Below are positions 23,798 to 33,374 of a stretch of DNA of 64,000 bases, in pieces. The notes under the pieces were generated by a model that did not search any database, had not been told where the DNA came from, and saw only the letters and a program-made list of their open reading frames with translations. Source of the stretch: Streptomyces albipurpureus (GTDB taxonomy: Bacteria; Actinomycetota; Actinomycetes; Streptomycetales; Streptomycetaceae). Location of the stretch: the NCBI RefSeq assembly GCF_023701525.1, contig NZ_JAMQAW010000030.1, positions 1-64,000 on the forward strand. The letters are read 5' to 3'. The position numbers were made by a program, and so were the translations under genes. Each line of letters starts with the position of its first letter. Position 1 is the stretch's first letter.

Positions 23798-24207
23798 ACC
23801 AGGTCCCTCCCCGTCCGGATCACACTCCGAACGGGAAGAAGGCATCGAACGCCACCGGTGCTTCGCGCCGTACTCCCGCCCGGAACCGAGAGGACGACTT
23901 CGCCTTGAACACTGAGAACAGCGTCCCGATGGACTCGACGGACTCGACGGGTAACGAGATCCTGCCGCCGTTGGGAACCGCCGAGGTCCGTATCGTCGCG
24001 GCTTCCCCCGAGACCGCCCGCGCGGTCGCCGAGGTCCTTCGCCGCTGCTTCGCCAGTACGGAGCAGCGCAGCTACCCCGCCTCGGAGAGCGGCACCCGGC
24101 TCCACCTCACGGTCGACACCGATTCCGTCGCAGGACCGGCGCGCTCCTGGTTGACCACCAGCAGGCCCCTTTTTGGTTCGAGTCCCCACTCCGACGAGGT
24201 GTCGTGA
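23794..24207 (+). CDS. Hypothetical protein, 137 aa
   Basis: Disordered first 55 residues, then a compact segment LGTAEVRIVAASPETARAVA and EVLRRCFASTEQRSYP typical of small alpha/beta proteins in Streptomyces. Translationally coupled to the preceding membrane protein. No motif allows a function call. Confidence 0.55.
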   Translation: MNQVPPRPDHTPNGKKASNATGASRRTPARNREDDFALNTENSVPMDSTDSTGNEILPPLGTAEVRIVAASPETARAVAEVLRRCFASTEQRSYPASESGTRLHLTVDTDSVAGPARSWLTTSRPLFGSSPHSDEVS

Positions 24208-24320
24208 GCCCGGGTGCGTATCGCGGACGTTGTGACACGGACGTGGTGACACGGATATGGGGACCGGCTCGGGTGTTGTGGGTGTTGGCGTCGGCGGTGT
24301 GATTCGAAGGCGATCACCGG

Positions 24321-25304
24321 TTATGGGGTGATGAGGACCTTGCCGCGGGCGCCGCCTGCTCTCAGGTGCTCAATGGCCTGGGGAAGTTCGTGCAGCGGAT
24401 GGATACGGTCGATCACCGGGGAGATCTCCTCCGCCGCGATCAACTCCACCACGGTCCGCAGGTCTTTGAGTCGCTCCGCCGCGAACAGGCCGCACAGTCG
24501 CTGGCGTAGGAAGGGTGACAGCAGCAGGGCGCGAAGCACCCGGTCCGTGCCGCCGAACCAGCGTCCTTCGCTCTCTCCTCCCACGATGACCAGGGTTCCT
24601 CGTGGGGCGAGGGCCCGACGGAGATGGGACAGGGAGCGGTTGCCCGCGATGTCGAGGATCAGGTCGTAGTGGTGCGCTCTGTCAGCGAAGTCCTCCTGGG
24701 TGTAGTCGATGACGGCGTCCGCGCCGATCGAACGGACCAGTTCCGTCTTGGTCGTGCTGCACACACCGGTGACCTCAGCTCCGAACGCCTTCGCCAGTTG
24801 TACGGCGAAGGTCCCCACACCTCCCGCCGCTCCGATGACCAGGACCCGTTGGCCCGGCCGCACTCGCCCCGCGTCGCGGAGGGCCTGAAGCGCGGTGGTG
24901 GCGGAGATGGGTACGGCCGCCGCGTGTTGGAGGGACAGGTTCGACGGCTTGAGGACAAATCCGTCCTCGGGCGCGCTCGCGTACTCGGCGAAGGCACTTT
25001 CACAGAAGCCGAACACCTCATCGCCCGGTTGGAACCGGGTCACTGAGTCACCCACGGCTACAACATGACCTGAGACCTCTCTACCCCGGACGCGGACCCT
25101 GGGTTTCCGCAGGCCGAAGCCCATCAGCCGAAGGAGATAGGGCAGGCCCGTCATCAGGTGCCAGACCCCCGCGTCCACGGCGGCGGCCTGGACACGGATG
25201 AGCACCTCGCCCGGCCCCGCCGTCGGCTGCTCGATCTCCTGGAGTTTCAGCACGTCGGCGGAGCCGTACTCCTCCTGCACGATCGCTTTCATGAGGGCAT
25301 TCAT
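24321..25304 (-). CDS. NAD(P)-dependent alcohol dehydrogenase/quinone reductase (zinc-free MDR family)
   Basis: 327 residues. GroES-like N-terminus (GPGEVLIRVQAAAVDAGVWH, REVSGHVVAVGDSVTRFQPG) and Rossmann fold VLVIGAAGGVGTFAVQLAKA. The structural zinc cysteine cluster is absent, pointing to a quinone oxidoreductase-like enzyme. The ATG at 25304 overlaps the regulator stop (ATGA) with GAGGAG upstream. Third gene of an operon with a membrane protein and an XRE regulator, so the enzyme is likely under that regulator. Confidence 0.88.
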   Translation of the reverse strand: MNALMKAIVQEEYGSADVLKLQEIEQPTAGPGEVLIRVQAAAVDAGVWHLMTGLPYLLRLMGFGLRKPRVRVRGREVSGHVVAVGDSVTRFQPGDEVFGFCESAFAEYASAPEDGFVLKPSNLSLQHAAAVPISATTALQALRDAGRVRPGQRVLVIGAAGGVGTFAVQLAKAFGAEVTGVCSTTKTELVRSIGADAVIDYTQEDFADRAHHYDLILDIAGNRSLSHLRRALAPRGTLVIVGGESEGRWFGGTDRVLRALLLSPFLRQRLCGLFAAERLKDLRTVVELIAAEEISPVIDRIHPLHELPQAIEHLRAGGARGKVLITP

Positions 25305-25534
25305 ACGGACTCCTCTTCACCGTCCGGGTACTGGAACACCTGGTCGAGCGGGACCGCGAAGACCCGGGCGATCTGGAACGCCATCTCCAACGAAGGCGAG
25401 TACCGACCCTTCTCGATGGCGATGACCGTCTGCCGGGTCACCCCGACGCGATCGGCGAGTTCGGCCTGGGTCATCTCCTGGTGGGCGAATCGCAGGGCCC
25501 GAATGGAGTTGGTGATCCTGGTCGGTTTCACCAT
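25301..25534 (-). CDS. XRE-family regulator, 77 aa
   Basis: Minimal helix-turn-helix: MTQAELADRVGVTRQTVIAI then EKGRYSPSLEMAFQIARVFA. Small YozG-like regulators of this size often pair with a membrane protein. Its ATG overlaps the membrane-protein stop by 7 bases. It probably binds the palindromes around the operon promoter at 26018-26075. Confidence 0.88.
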   Translation of the reverse strand: MVKPTRITNSIRALRFAHQEMTQAELADRVGVTRQTVIAIEKGRYSPSLEMAFQIARVFAVPLDQVFQYPDGEEESV

Positions 25535-25956
25535 GGCTGGAAGCCCCGCCGGTACGAGACGATCTTCGCGATGGACCCGAGGACGGCCGAGAGGGCGAAC
25601 GCCAGATAGATGGCGTTGGCGATCCAGAAGTAGTCCACTTCGGCCATCGCCATACCGAGCGCGGCGACCGCGCCGAGGATGACGAAGGACTGTCCGACGT
25701 ACTCGCCGAACCGGTTGATCTCCCGGTCGCGTTGGTCCTTCCTGGTGTTCTCCTTGGCCGTGGCCAGTCCCCACACGATGTCGACCACGATCGACGACAC
25801 AATGGCCCCACCCACGGTCCACAACAGGGTGGACGCATAGGACACCTCGGCGAGCGGAGCGCTGTCGGCCCTTCCGAGAACGGTGGCCAGGTACACCGCA
25901 TACGCGACGACCGCGACGACTCCCAAGATCCAAGCACGCTTCTCTTCGTGCGCCAT
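25528..25956 (-). CDS. Four-span membrane protein, 142 aa
   Basis: Hydrophobic segments at about 9-27, 43-62, 88-105 and 110-130; charged loop KENTRKDQRDREINRFGEYV between the second and third. Layout matches the small integral proteins usually encoded next to short XRE regulators in actinobacteria and firmicutes. ATG preceded by GGGGAGGAGG. First gene of the three-gene operon. Confidence 0.8.
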   Translation of the reverse strand: MAHEEKRAWILGVVAVVAYAVYLATVLGRADSAPLAEVSYASTLLWTVGGAIVSSIVVDIVWGLATAKENTRKDQRDREINRFGEYVGQSFVILGAVAALGMAMAEVDYFWIANAIYLAFALSAVLGSIAKIVSYRRGFQPW

Positions 25957-26017
25957 TCCCCCTCCTCCCCACGGCACGCCCCAGGGAGAGCCGTGTGTGG
26001 GGCGCCTCACGAGAACG

Positions 26018-26075
26018 CCCCATGTAAAGCAGACTTGACATGGGGAATGTATGGTTTCTCGTACACCATGTCAAG
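26018..26075 (-). promoter_or_regulatory. Promoter and operators of the XRE operon
   Basis: Minus-strand -35 TTGACA (26069-26074), 17-base spacer, -10 TACATT (26046-26051). CTTGACATGG (26034-26043) and CCATGTCAAG (26066-26075) are perfect inverted copies, the latter over the -35. CCCCATGT/ACATGGGG (26018-26025, 26038-26045) forms a second palindrome downstream of the -10. Fits autorepression by the XRE protein. Confidence 0.75.
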
Positions 26076-26520
26076 GATTCTTTACTTGATCCCTCAACCC
26101 CCTACCGGGCTAGGCACAGAAGCGGCACAGAGCAGCGCAGAAGCAGTACAGAGCAGTACTGATTCAGCTCGGGCTCAGCGCTGAAGCAGCCCTCGGCCCG
26201 GGTAGAGAGTGCCTGGCACCGCAGGGGGCTGCGTGCCGGCCCTCCGCCCCGTCCATCAGGGGAAGCGCCGCGGTCACTCGCCTGGTGTCCTCCGCTCGCG
26301 CCGCAGGCTGCCCGCCCCCAGGCTCAGAGCAGCGGAAGGCCCCGCGGCAACGGACAGCGGACTCTCCGGACACCGCCCAGCGAGCGCGACCCGATGAGCA
26401 GAGGAACGAGTAGAGGGCGGCAGACAACGAGATACGGACGGCGGGCACCACACCACGGATCTCGGTGGAGGACACCACACCACGGATCTCGGTGGATGGC
26501 GGCGAGGAAGGGGGCCAGGG
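26076..26520. other. Gap with a 27-bp-period tandem repeat
   Basis: No supported gene. A 24-base unit (starting CACCACACCACGGATCTCGG) occurs at 26446-26469 and 26473-26496, just before the SulP gene, possibly a regulatory duplication. Confidence 0.5.
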
Positions 26521-28299
26521 GTGGGTCGGCGACGGACCCGCGGGCTGAAGGACCCAGGGAGCCACGGGCAGCGACCGGCAAGGCTCCGCGACCGGCGGCC
26601 CATGCGCCCGCCGCGGCTCGGCAAGCCAACGCCCGCGGACATCGGCTCCGGAGCCGTCACCGGGCTGTTCTCCATCCCCGAGGGAATGGCCTACGCCTCG
26701 ATCGCCGGCTTCAACCCCGTGGCCGGGCTGTACGCCGGTGTGGTCCCGGCGATCGTTGGTTCGCTCACCTCCCGTACCGTCCTGATGGTCACCACCCTGA
26801 CCAGTGCCATCGCCCTGACCTCGCAGAGTGTCCTCAGTGACGCCGGTCTGGACCCCGGGGACGCCGGCCATATCGCCACGCTGACCATGCTGGTCGGTGG
26901 GGTGATGTTGTTGCTGGGAGCGCTGCGGCTCGGGGCCGTGATGAGTTTTGTCTCCCATGCGGTGATGACCGGCTTCTCCACCGGAATCGCGCTACAGATC
27001 ATCACCGGTGTCCTCGAAGACGCCACCGGCTACCAGCCGCGGGGGGAGAACAAACTGCGGCAACTCGTCGACTGGCTGGTGCACCTGCCCGACTGGCAGG
27101 GCGCGGCCACCGCGGTCACCACGGTCACCATCGTGGTGTGGGCGGCGGCACGGGCGGTACAGCGGCTGAAGCCGGTGGCCCTTCTGCTGGCCATGGTGGT
27201 GGTGAGCGTCGGTGTCGCCCTGTTCTCGGTGGATGTGGAACTGGTCCGCGGTATCGCACGGATTCCGGCATCACTGCCGTCCTTCACCGCACCCGATCTC
27301 TCCGCACTGCCGCATCTGGTGGGTGGAGCGGTGTCCGTCGCACTGGTGGCGCTGGCGCAGGCGGCGGGGATCGCGCCCGCCATGCCCAACCCGGACGGCT
27401 CGCGCGCCGACGCGAACGGCGACTTCCGTTCGCAGGGCTACGCCAATCTGCTGGGCGGGCTCTTCCAATCGCTGCCCAGCGGTGGGTCCCTGTCCCGTAC
27501 GGGAGTGGCGGTCAGCGCGGGCGCCCGCACCCGCTGGGCCGGGGTGTTCTCGGGTGTCTTCCTCGGGCTGGTGGTCCTGGTCTGCGGATCGCTGGCCGAG
27601 CACATCCCGATGCCGGTGATCGGCGGTCTGATCCTGGTGATCGGGGGCGAGCTGATCTGGGGCAGACGACACGACGTCCTGCTGGTCCTCCGCACCTCCC
27701 GACTGTCCTTCGCCGCCATGGTGCTGACCTTCCTGGCCACCACCCAGCTCCCCCTTCAGCAGGCCATCGTGCTCGGCGCGGTGCTCTCCCTGTTGCTCTA
27801 CTGCGCCCAGGCGGCGCGTCAGGCAAAGGTGGTCGCCCTGCACCGCGCGGAAAGCGGGCGATGGCGGCTCGGCACCCCGCCGGAGCACCTCACCCCGGGG
27901 ACGGTCACCGTCCTGGACTACGCGGGCTCGTCCTTCTTCGCCGAGCTGCCCCGCATCGAGAGCCAGCTGCCCTCTCCCGATGGGGCACGGGACGCCGTTC
28001 TGGTGCTGGTCGTGCGGGCTTTGCCGGATGTGCCGTCATCGGCCGTGATGGGCTTCCTCAGCCGGTACGCACAGCGGATCACCGACGCGGGGGGCCGGCT
28101 GGTCCTCGCCGGTGTGCAGCCGCCGTTGGCGCGCATTCTCGAACAGTCGGGGCTGCGCGACCAGTTGGGCGCGGACGGCGTCGTCATGGCGCAACCCGAA
28201 CTGTTCGCCCCGGTGGAGCGGGCCGTCGCGGACGGGGAGACATGGATCGCCGCACAACAGCGGGAACGCGGGCAGTCGCCGCCGTCGAGCCGAAGATGA
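26521..28299 (+). CDS. SulP-family anion transporter with C-terminal STAS domain
   Basis: 592 residues. SulP signature GLFSIPEGMAYASIAGFNPV, then about ten to twelve membrane spans and a STAS domain from about residue 460 (VLDYAGSSFFAELPRIESQL). Members move sulfate, bicarbonate or other anions. GTG at 26521 has GAGGAAGGGGG upstream; the ATG at 26602 starts closer to the conserved region but lacks a ribosome site. The following gene is an alkylsulfatase-like hydrolase, which makes sulfate a plausible substrate. Confidence 0.88.
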   Translation: MGRRRTRGLKDPGSHGQRPARLRDRRPMRPPRLGKPTPADIGSGAVTGLFSIPEGMAYASIAGFNPVAGLYAGVVPAIVGSLTSRTVLMVTTLTSAIALTSQSVLSDAGLDPGDAGHIATLTMLVGGVMLLLGALRLGAVMSFVSHAVMTGFSTGIALQIITGVLEDATGYQPRGENKLRQLVDWLVHLPDWQGAATAVTTVTIVVWAAARAVQRLKPVALLLAMVVVSVGVALFSVDVELVRGIARIPASLPSFTAPDLSALPHLVGGAVSVALVALAQAAGIAPAMPNPDGSRADANGDFRSQGYANLLGGLFQSLPSGGSLSRTGVAVSAGARTRWAGVFSGVFLGLVVLVCGSLAEHIPMPVIGGLILVIGGELIWGRRHDVLLVLRTSRLSFAAMVLTFLATTQLPLQQAIVLGAVLSLLLYCAQAARQAKVVALHRAESGRWRLGTPPEHLTPGTVTVLDYAGSSFFAELPRIESQLPSPDGARDAVLVLVVRALPDVPSSAVMGFLSRYAQRITDAGGRLVLAGVQPPLARILEQSGLRDQLGADGVVMAQPELFAPVERAVADGETWIAAQQRERGQSPPSSRR

Positions 28300-28727
28300 C
28301 GAATGAGCCGCACCCGAGCAGGCGGGCGTATGCCTTCGGCCGGTGCGGTGCGCGGGGCAGCGGACAAGTCCCCGCCCGGTGGGGTGCGGGGGAGCGATGG
28401 GCGCGCCAGGGGCATCCGCTCCGACGGCACCCGAGCGGCCGAAAGGCAGAGCCCGGAATGCGGGCATTGTCGCTTGGTGCTGAGATGGGCAGCGTGGCGC
28501 CACCGGGCGAGCGCCCCGAGTCCCCAAGCTCGGGCCCCGCACTTCCAGAGGCCACCCACGCAGCGGCCACCCACACAGCTCAGACGCAGCGGAGCCGAAG
28601 GAGCCGAGGGAACGCCCGTCAAGAGCCGCGAGAGCCGTCGTAGGGCCGGAGGAGCCGAACAGAACGGCAAACAAGCAGTGCAGTGCGCCTCCCGACGAAG
28701 CATCGACCACCGCGGAACGGAGCAGTC
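28300..28727. other. Gap without a supported gene
   Basis: About 430 bases between SulP and the hydrolase. Frames open on both strands but without protein features. A promoter for the downstream gene may lie here. Confidence 0.4.
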
Positions 28728-30593
28728 ATGTCGGACACGACCGCCCTCGACTTCGACGACACAGACGATTTCGAGAACGCCGACCGCGGGTTCATCGCCG
28801 CCCTGGCCCCCGCCGTGGTCAAGGACGAGCGAGGCGATGTCGTGTACGACAACGACGCCTACGCCTTCCTCACCGCGGACTGCCCCGATACCGCCCATCC
28901 CAGTCTGTGGCGGCAGGCCCAGCTCTGCGCCCGCCAGGGCCTGTACGAAGTCACCCAGGGCATCTATCAGGTGCGCGGTCTCGATCTCTCCAATATGACC
29001 CTCGTCGAAGGTGACCGCGGTGTCATCGTCATCGATCCGCTGATCTCAGCGGAGACCGCGTCGGCCGCTCTCGGCCTCTACCGCGCGCACCGCGGCGACC
29101 GGCCCGTCACCGGGCTGATCTACACCCACTCACACGGCGATCACTTCGGCGGTGGCCGTGGTGTGCTCCCCGCCGGGGCCGACGCGGACGTACCGGTCAT
29201 CGCCCCCGCGGGCTTCCTGGAACACGCGGTCAGCGAGAACGTCTACGCGGGCAATGCCATGACCCGCCGTGCCGTCTTCATGTACGGCGACCGGCTGCCC
29301 AAAGCCCCGGACGGGCAGATCAGCGCGGGCCTCGGAATGACGACATCCACCGGCACCATCACCCTCATCCCACCGACCGTGGACATCACCGAGACCGGGC
29401 AGGAGGAGACGGTGGACGGCGTCCGCATCGTCTTCCAACTCACGCCCAACACCGAAGCCCCCGCCGAGATGAACTTCCTCTTCCCTGATCGGCGGGCCCT
29501 CTGTCTGGCGGAGAACGCGACGCACAACATGCACAACATCCTGACCCTGCGGGGTGCCGTCGTCCGCGACTCCCGTATCTGGGCCCGCTATCTCGATGAG
29601 ACCATCGCCCGCTTCGACGGTCAGTACGACGTCGCCTTCGCCTCGCACCACTGGCCCACCTGGGGTCACGACCAGGTCGTCGCCTTTCTCAGCAGCCAGC
29701 GGGACCTCTATGCCTATCTGCACGACCAGACCCTGCGGCTACTGAACGACGGATTGACCGGGCCGGAGATCGCCGAAGCCCTTCAGCTCCCACCCGCGCT
29801 GGAACGCGCCTGGCACGCACGCGGCTACTACGGCTCCCTCTCCCACAACGTGAAGGCGATCTACCAGCGCTACCTCGGCTGGTTCGACGGCAATGTCGCA
29901 CATCTCTGGGAGCATCCGCCCGTGGAACTCGCCAAGCGGTACGTGGAACTGGCGGGGGGTGCCGAGGCGGCGCTGGCGAAGGCGCGTGCCTACGTCGACG
30001 AGGGTGATCTACGGTTCGCGGCGACGCTACTCAACCACATCGTCTTCGCCGAACCAGCGCCCCCGGATTCCCCAGCAGGTGCCGGTGGGACCACCGGAGC
30101 CTCCGCCGCGCGCAAGGCCCTGGCCGAGGTCTACGACCGGCTCGGCCAGGGTGCCGAGAACGGCACCTGGCGGAACTTCTACCTCACCGCCGCCCAGGAG
30201 TTGCGCCATGGTGAGAACCCCGCCCGGATCGACACCACCGGAGCCGAAATGGTCATGGCGCTCCCCACGGACATGCTCATCGACTCGATCGCCATCCGTA
30301 TCGACGGCCCCCGTGCCTGGGACGATGACCTCACCATCGATCTGGTCTTCACCGACGAGCGCAGTCGCCACCGACTCACCCTCCACAACGGCGCCCTGAC
30401 CCATCGGAAGCTCTCCGGGGAGCCGGCACACACCGCCGGACTCACCCTCTCCCTCACCCGACCCCAACTGCTCGGCGTTCTCGCGGGCAAGGGTCTGGCC
30501 GGTGTGCGGACGGAAGGCGACCCCGGGCTCCTCGATCGGCTCCTCTCCCGCGTCACCGCACCGGATCCGGCCTTCCCGGTGGTCACGCCATAG
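28728..30593 (+). CDS. Alkylsulfatase (SdsA1/YjcS-type metallo-beta-lactamase)
   Basis: 621 residues. Metal-binding THSHGDHFGG, later AENATHNMHN with the bridging Glu and ASHHWPTWG, then a helical dimerisation region and a C-terminal SCP2-like domain (DMLIDSIAIRIDGPRAWDDD). Length and layout fit type III alkylsulfatases that hydrolyse primary or secondary alkyl sulfates such as SDS. CGGAG precedes the ATG. No signal peptide, so cytoplasmic here, unlike some secreted members. Downstream of SulP; released sulfate could be handled by that transporter. Confidence 0.88.
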   Translation: MSDTTALDFDDTDDFENADRGFIAALAPAVVKDERGDVVYDNDAYAFLTADCPDTAHPSLWRQAQLCARQGLYEVTQGIYQVRGLDLSNMTLVEGDRGVIVIDPLISAETASAALGLYRAHRGDRPVTGLIYTHSHGDHFGGGRGVLPAGADADVPVIAPAGFLEHAVSENVYAGNAMTRRAVFMYGDRLPKAPDGQISAGLGMTTSTGTITLIPPTVDITETGQEETVDGVRIVFQLTPNTEAPAEMNFLFPDRRALCLAENATHNMHNILTLRGAVVRDSRIWARYLDETIARFDGQYDVAFASHHWPTWGHDQVVAFLSSQRDLYAYLHDQTLRLLNDGLTGPEIAEALQLPPALERAWHARGYYGSLSHNVKAIYQRYLGWFDGNVAHLWEHPPVELAKRYVELAGGAEAALAKARAYVDEGDLRFAATLLNHIVFAEPAPPDSPAGAGGTTGASAARKALAEVYDRLGQGAENGTWRNFYLTAAQELRHGENPARIDTTGAEMVMALPTDMLIDSIAIRIDGPRAWDDDLTIDLVFTDERSRHRLTLHNGALTHRKLSGEPAHTAGLTLSLTRPQLLGVLAGKGLAGVRTEGDPGLLDRLLSRVTAPDPAFPVVTP

Positions 30594-30597
30594 CGGC

Positions 30598-30630
30598 CCG
30601 GGGAGTTCACAGAGCCCTGGAACTCCCCGG
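30598..30630 (+). terminator. Hairpin after the alkylsulfatase gene
   Basis: CCGGGGAGTTC (30598-30608) pairs perfectly with GAACTCCCCGG (30620-30630), five bases after the stop, between convergent genes. More GAACTC/GAGTTC half-repeats follow up to 30700. Confidence 0.75.
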
Positions 30631-30680
30631 AAGCACCGCGACCTCAAGAGTTCTTGAACTCCTCAGGAGTCCCTGACTCG

Positions 30681-32180
30681 TCAGAAGTTCTTGAACTCCA
30701 CCGGGCCCGCATCCATCTCCACCGTCCCATCGAGATGGAGCACCGGCCGCTTCTCGGTCGCCTCGTTGCTGTATGCCTCAATGTGGCGAATGGCCGCGCC
30801 CTCAGGGGTGGTGAAGTCCACCAGAGCTATCGCCACCCAGTAGGAGGTCTCGGTCTCCTCGAACAGCGGGACCGTGACCACCGAGCCATGGCCGTCATCG
30901 ATCACGACCTTCGCGCCGAAGCTGAGGAACGACCCGGAGCCGTTGCTGAGTGCGGAGTAGGCGCAGAAGAGTACGTATCCGTGCTCATCGGGGCGGGTGA
31001 TCCGGATCGTCTCGCGGCCCGGGGTCTTGGAATCCCCGTCAAGCTGGATGTGTGGTCCGCTCTCCAGCGACCCCAGGCGTTTGTAGTAGACGACATCCGC
31101 GTTCTTCGGGATGTTCGCCTGCTTGAAGCGCCGCCATCTCTTGCGTCCCTCCGGCTCTTCAACGGCGGGCGGGGGGACCTCGCTCGACGGGCGGAAGGGG
31201 GTGCCCTTCGGAGCGTGACCTGACTGCACCCGCGTTCCGGCCGGTGACAAACCCTGGAGGGCCTTCGCCGCCGGGACGAAGAGGGCGTAGAAATCGAGGT
31301 CGGCACCGCGTGCACGACGACGGTCGCTGCCGCCGTCCCAGTCGAGCGTGGCGACGATCTCCAGGCCCCGATCGTTCTTGTCCAGGCTGAACACCGCCTG
31401 AGAGCCCTTGTCGAGGCTGAGCCGGCCGAGCGGCGGTTTGGTCAGACTCATCGGAGGCGAAGGAAGCGGGGCCCCGGGCTCAGGGGCGGAGACCGCGGTG
31501 GGGGCAGGGGCAACCGCAGACGTCGCAGCGCCGCCCTGGTCAGCCGGAGCAGCGGGTGCCGCGGTACCGCCGGGCGCGGTAGCAGCGACCGAGGGATCGC
31601 CGGGTGGGATGGTGAGGGCCGGTATCAGAGTGACCGGTTGGGCCGGCGGTTCCTCCGCCGGCTCCTCCTCGACCTCAATGCCGAAGTCGGTGGCCACCCC
31701 GGCAAGACCAGAGCTGTACCCCTGGCCGACCGCCCGCACCTTCCAGCCGTCCCCCCGGCGGTAGAGCTCCAGCAGTACGGCTGCGCGCTCCCCATCGGTC
31801 ATCGGCGGGACCTGGAACCGCAGGGGCTCCGCGCCCTCCTGGGTCACCCGGATGGACAACTCCGCCACCTGGGCGAACGTACGGTTCGCATCGTCCGAAT
31901 CGCAGCTGCCCACCAGGACGACGCGCTCCACGGACGGGGACACGCCCAGGGGCTCCACCATGATCCGCTCGGAGGTGTCCCCTTCGGCCGCCATATGCCG
32001 TACGGCGCCGTCTCCAGCGCTGGGCTGGTTGAAGAACACCATGTCCGCGTCGGACCGGACCTTGCCGTCCGCGTATATCAGCAGTGCGGTGAGATCCACG
32101 GGTTCGCTGGTTCGCTGAAGCTCGACTGTCAGCAGCGAGCCCTCGACCGATGCGTTTCCACCCTTTGCGAGCTCTCTCAT
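30681..32180 (-). CDS. Two-domain TerD-family protein
   Basis: 499 residues. First TerD-like domain about 1-175 (VDLTALLIYADGKVRSDADM, FFNQP, VVLVGSCDSDD), a proline/alanine linker to about 250, then a second TerD domain with GLEIVATLDWDGGSD and an inserted basic segment. TerD domains bind calcium and occur in tellurite and phage-stress gene clusters; Streptomyces has many. ATG preferred over the adjacent GTG because of GGGGAG spacing. No other ter genes nearby. Confidence 0.85.
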   Translation of the reverse strand: MRELAKGGNASVEGSLLTVELQRTSEPVDLTALLIYADGKVRSDADMVFFNQPSAGDGAVRHMAAEGDTSERIMVEPLGVSPSVERVVLVGSCDSDDANRTFAQVAELSIRVTQEGAEPLRFQVPPMTDGERAAVLLELYRRGDGWKVRAVGQGYSSGLAGVATDFGIEVEEEPAEEPPAQPVTLIPALTIPPGDPSVAATAPGGTAAPAAPADQGGAATSAVAPAPTAVSAPEPGAPLPSPPMSLTKPPLGRLSLDKGSQAVFSLDKNDRGLEIVATLDWDGGSDRRRARGADLDFYALFVPAAKALQGLSPAGTRVQSGHAPKGTPFRPSSEVPPPAVEEPEGRKRWRRFKQANIPKNADVVYYKRLGSLESGPHIQLDGDSKTPGRETIRITRPDEHGYVLFCAYSALSNGSGSFLSFGAKVVIDDGHGSVVTVPLFEETETSYWVAIALVDFTTPEGAAIRHIEAYSNEATEKRPVLHLDGTVEMDAGPVEFKNF

Positions 32181-32307
32181 CACTTACTCCCCAGAGGCGC
32201 CATCCAGCCACTCTGGCACGTTTGTCCCTATCGATGTAAGTACAAAGGAACTGGTGTACCGGCATCACCGCAGTTCACACCGTGCTCTTCACGGCCGCGG
32301 CATGCCG

Positions 32308-32339
32308 AAGGCCCCGACCCGTGAATCGGTCGGGACCTT
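32308..32339 (-). terminator. Terminator of the cold-shock gene
   Basis: AAGGCCCCGACC (32308-32319) pairs with GGTCGGGACCTT (32328-32339), 11 of 12 positions, 8-base loop. The minus-strand end is short in T. Located 56 bases past the cold-shock stop. Confidence 0.7.
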
Positions 32340-32394
32340 GGCGGGAAACCCGGCTAACCCCGTCGGGACCCTTGTGCGGGGGTGTGGGGCGCGG

Positions 32395-32604
32395 TCAGCT
32401 CTGGATGACGCGTACGCTGCCGGCCTGCGGCCCCTTGGGGCCCTGGACGAGTTCGAACTCCACGCGCTGCGCTTCCTCCAGCTGGCGGTATCCGGTGCCC
32501 TGGATCTCGGAGAAGTGGACGAAGACATCAGGCCCTTCGTCCTGCGAGATAAACCCAAAGCCTTTCTCGCCGTTGAACCACTTCACATTGCCCTGTACCG
32601 CCAT
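32395..32604 (-). CDS. Cold-shock domain protein
   Basis: 69 residues, [20 protein letters not shown] with RNP1 (KGFGFI) and RNP2 (VFVHF) motifs, the standard single CSD fold that binds single-stranded nucleic acid. GGAGG lies before the ATG. Own terminator follows. Upstream about 100 bases form an AT-rich leader (AAAAAATTCATC around 32697-32708), typical of csp untranslated regions. Which paralogue this is cannot be told. Confidence 0.93.
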   Translation of the reverse strand: MAVQGNVKWFNGEKGFGFISQDEGPDVFVHFSEIQGTGYRQLEEAQRVEFELVQGPKGPQAGSVRVIQS

Positions 32605-32770
32605 CGTGCTTTGCCTCCAAGCCGCGAACATCAACGCCGCCAGATGTACCCGCCAACGGTAGGCATCGAAACCCCTGCAAACACAGGTAAGTCGGTAAAA
32701 AATTCATCTACCGCGGTTACCCAAGCCAGGGCGGGGTGGGCCGGGGCATCGGGTCGTCAGCCGGGCTCCC

Positions 32771-33137
32771 CTATCGGGCGAACGCCCCGAACTCCTTCGC
32801 CGGCTTGACGATCGCACCGGGATTGCGCGGGCTCTCCACGAGTCCACCTAGTCCAGCACGATGATCCGGTCGTCCTTGATCGCCGAGACCCCGGCCAGTG
32901 GTGGGTACGACTTCAGGAACTTCCGCTTCTGCTCCGCCCCGGACGCCGGGACGGCTGGAGCTCCGATTCGCCCCAGGCCGACACCACCACGTCATCCCCC
33001 ACCGAGAGCTTCCCCGGTCCCCACACGGGGAGCTCCACCCCGAAGGCCACCCCACCGCCCGCCGCCCGTCGGTAACCGGCGAGTGCGCTCAGTGGTTCGG
33101 GCCCCGCCTTCGGGCCTTCCAGCCCCCACTCGAACAC
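32771..33137 (-). pseudogene. Remnants of a MOSC-domain gene and a substrate-binding-protein gene
   Basis: Minus strand from 33137 encodes a MOSC-like C-terminus (ALAGYRRAAGGGVAFGVELP, GKLSVGDDVVVSAWGESEL). Near 32955 another frame continues as the end of an iron-siderophore-type ABC binding protein (EQKRKFLKSYPPLAGVSAIK, DDRIIVLD, stop at 32848), and a third frame carries VESPRNPGAIVKPAKEFGAF to 32771. No start, and at least two frame changes. Likely debris left by a deletion. Family calls are from memory of these C-termini. Confidence 0.5.
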
Positions 33138-33374
33138 GGAGCGAGTGGCGCGGACACCGTACCGAACCAGCCGATGAAGCCGACCGGACGGGGTGGTTGG
33201 GAGCGTGGGAGCAGCGGTGGCCGGACGTGCGCGTCAACGCGGCGCGTCCGCCGAGCGGCCATACGGTGGTCTCTTTCACCCCTCCGCGATGCCGGAACGG
33301 TTCCGCACGGCCGGTCCCTTCACTCCACCGAAATGATCACGACGCTAAAGGTCGTCAATCACAGGGAGTTGGAT

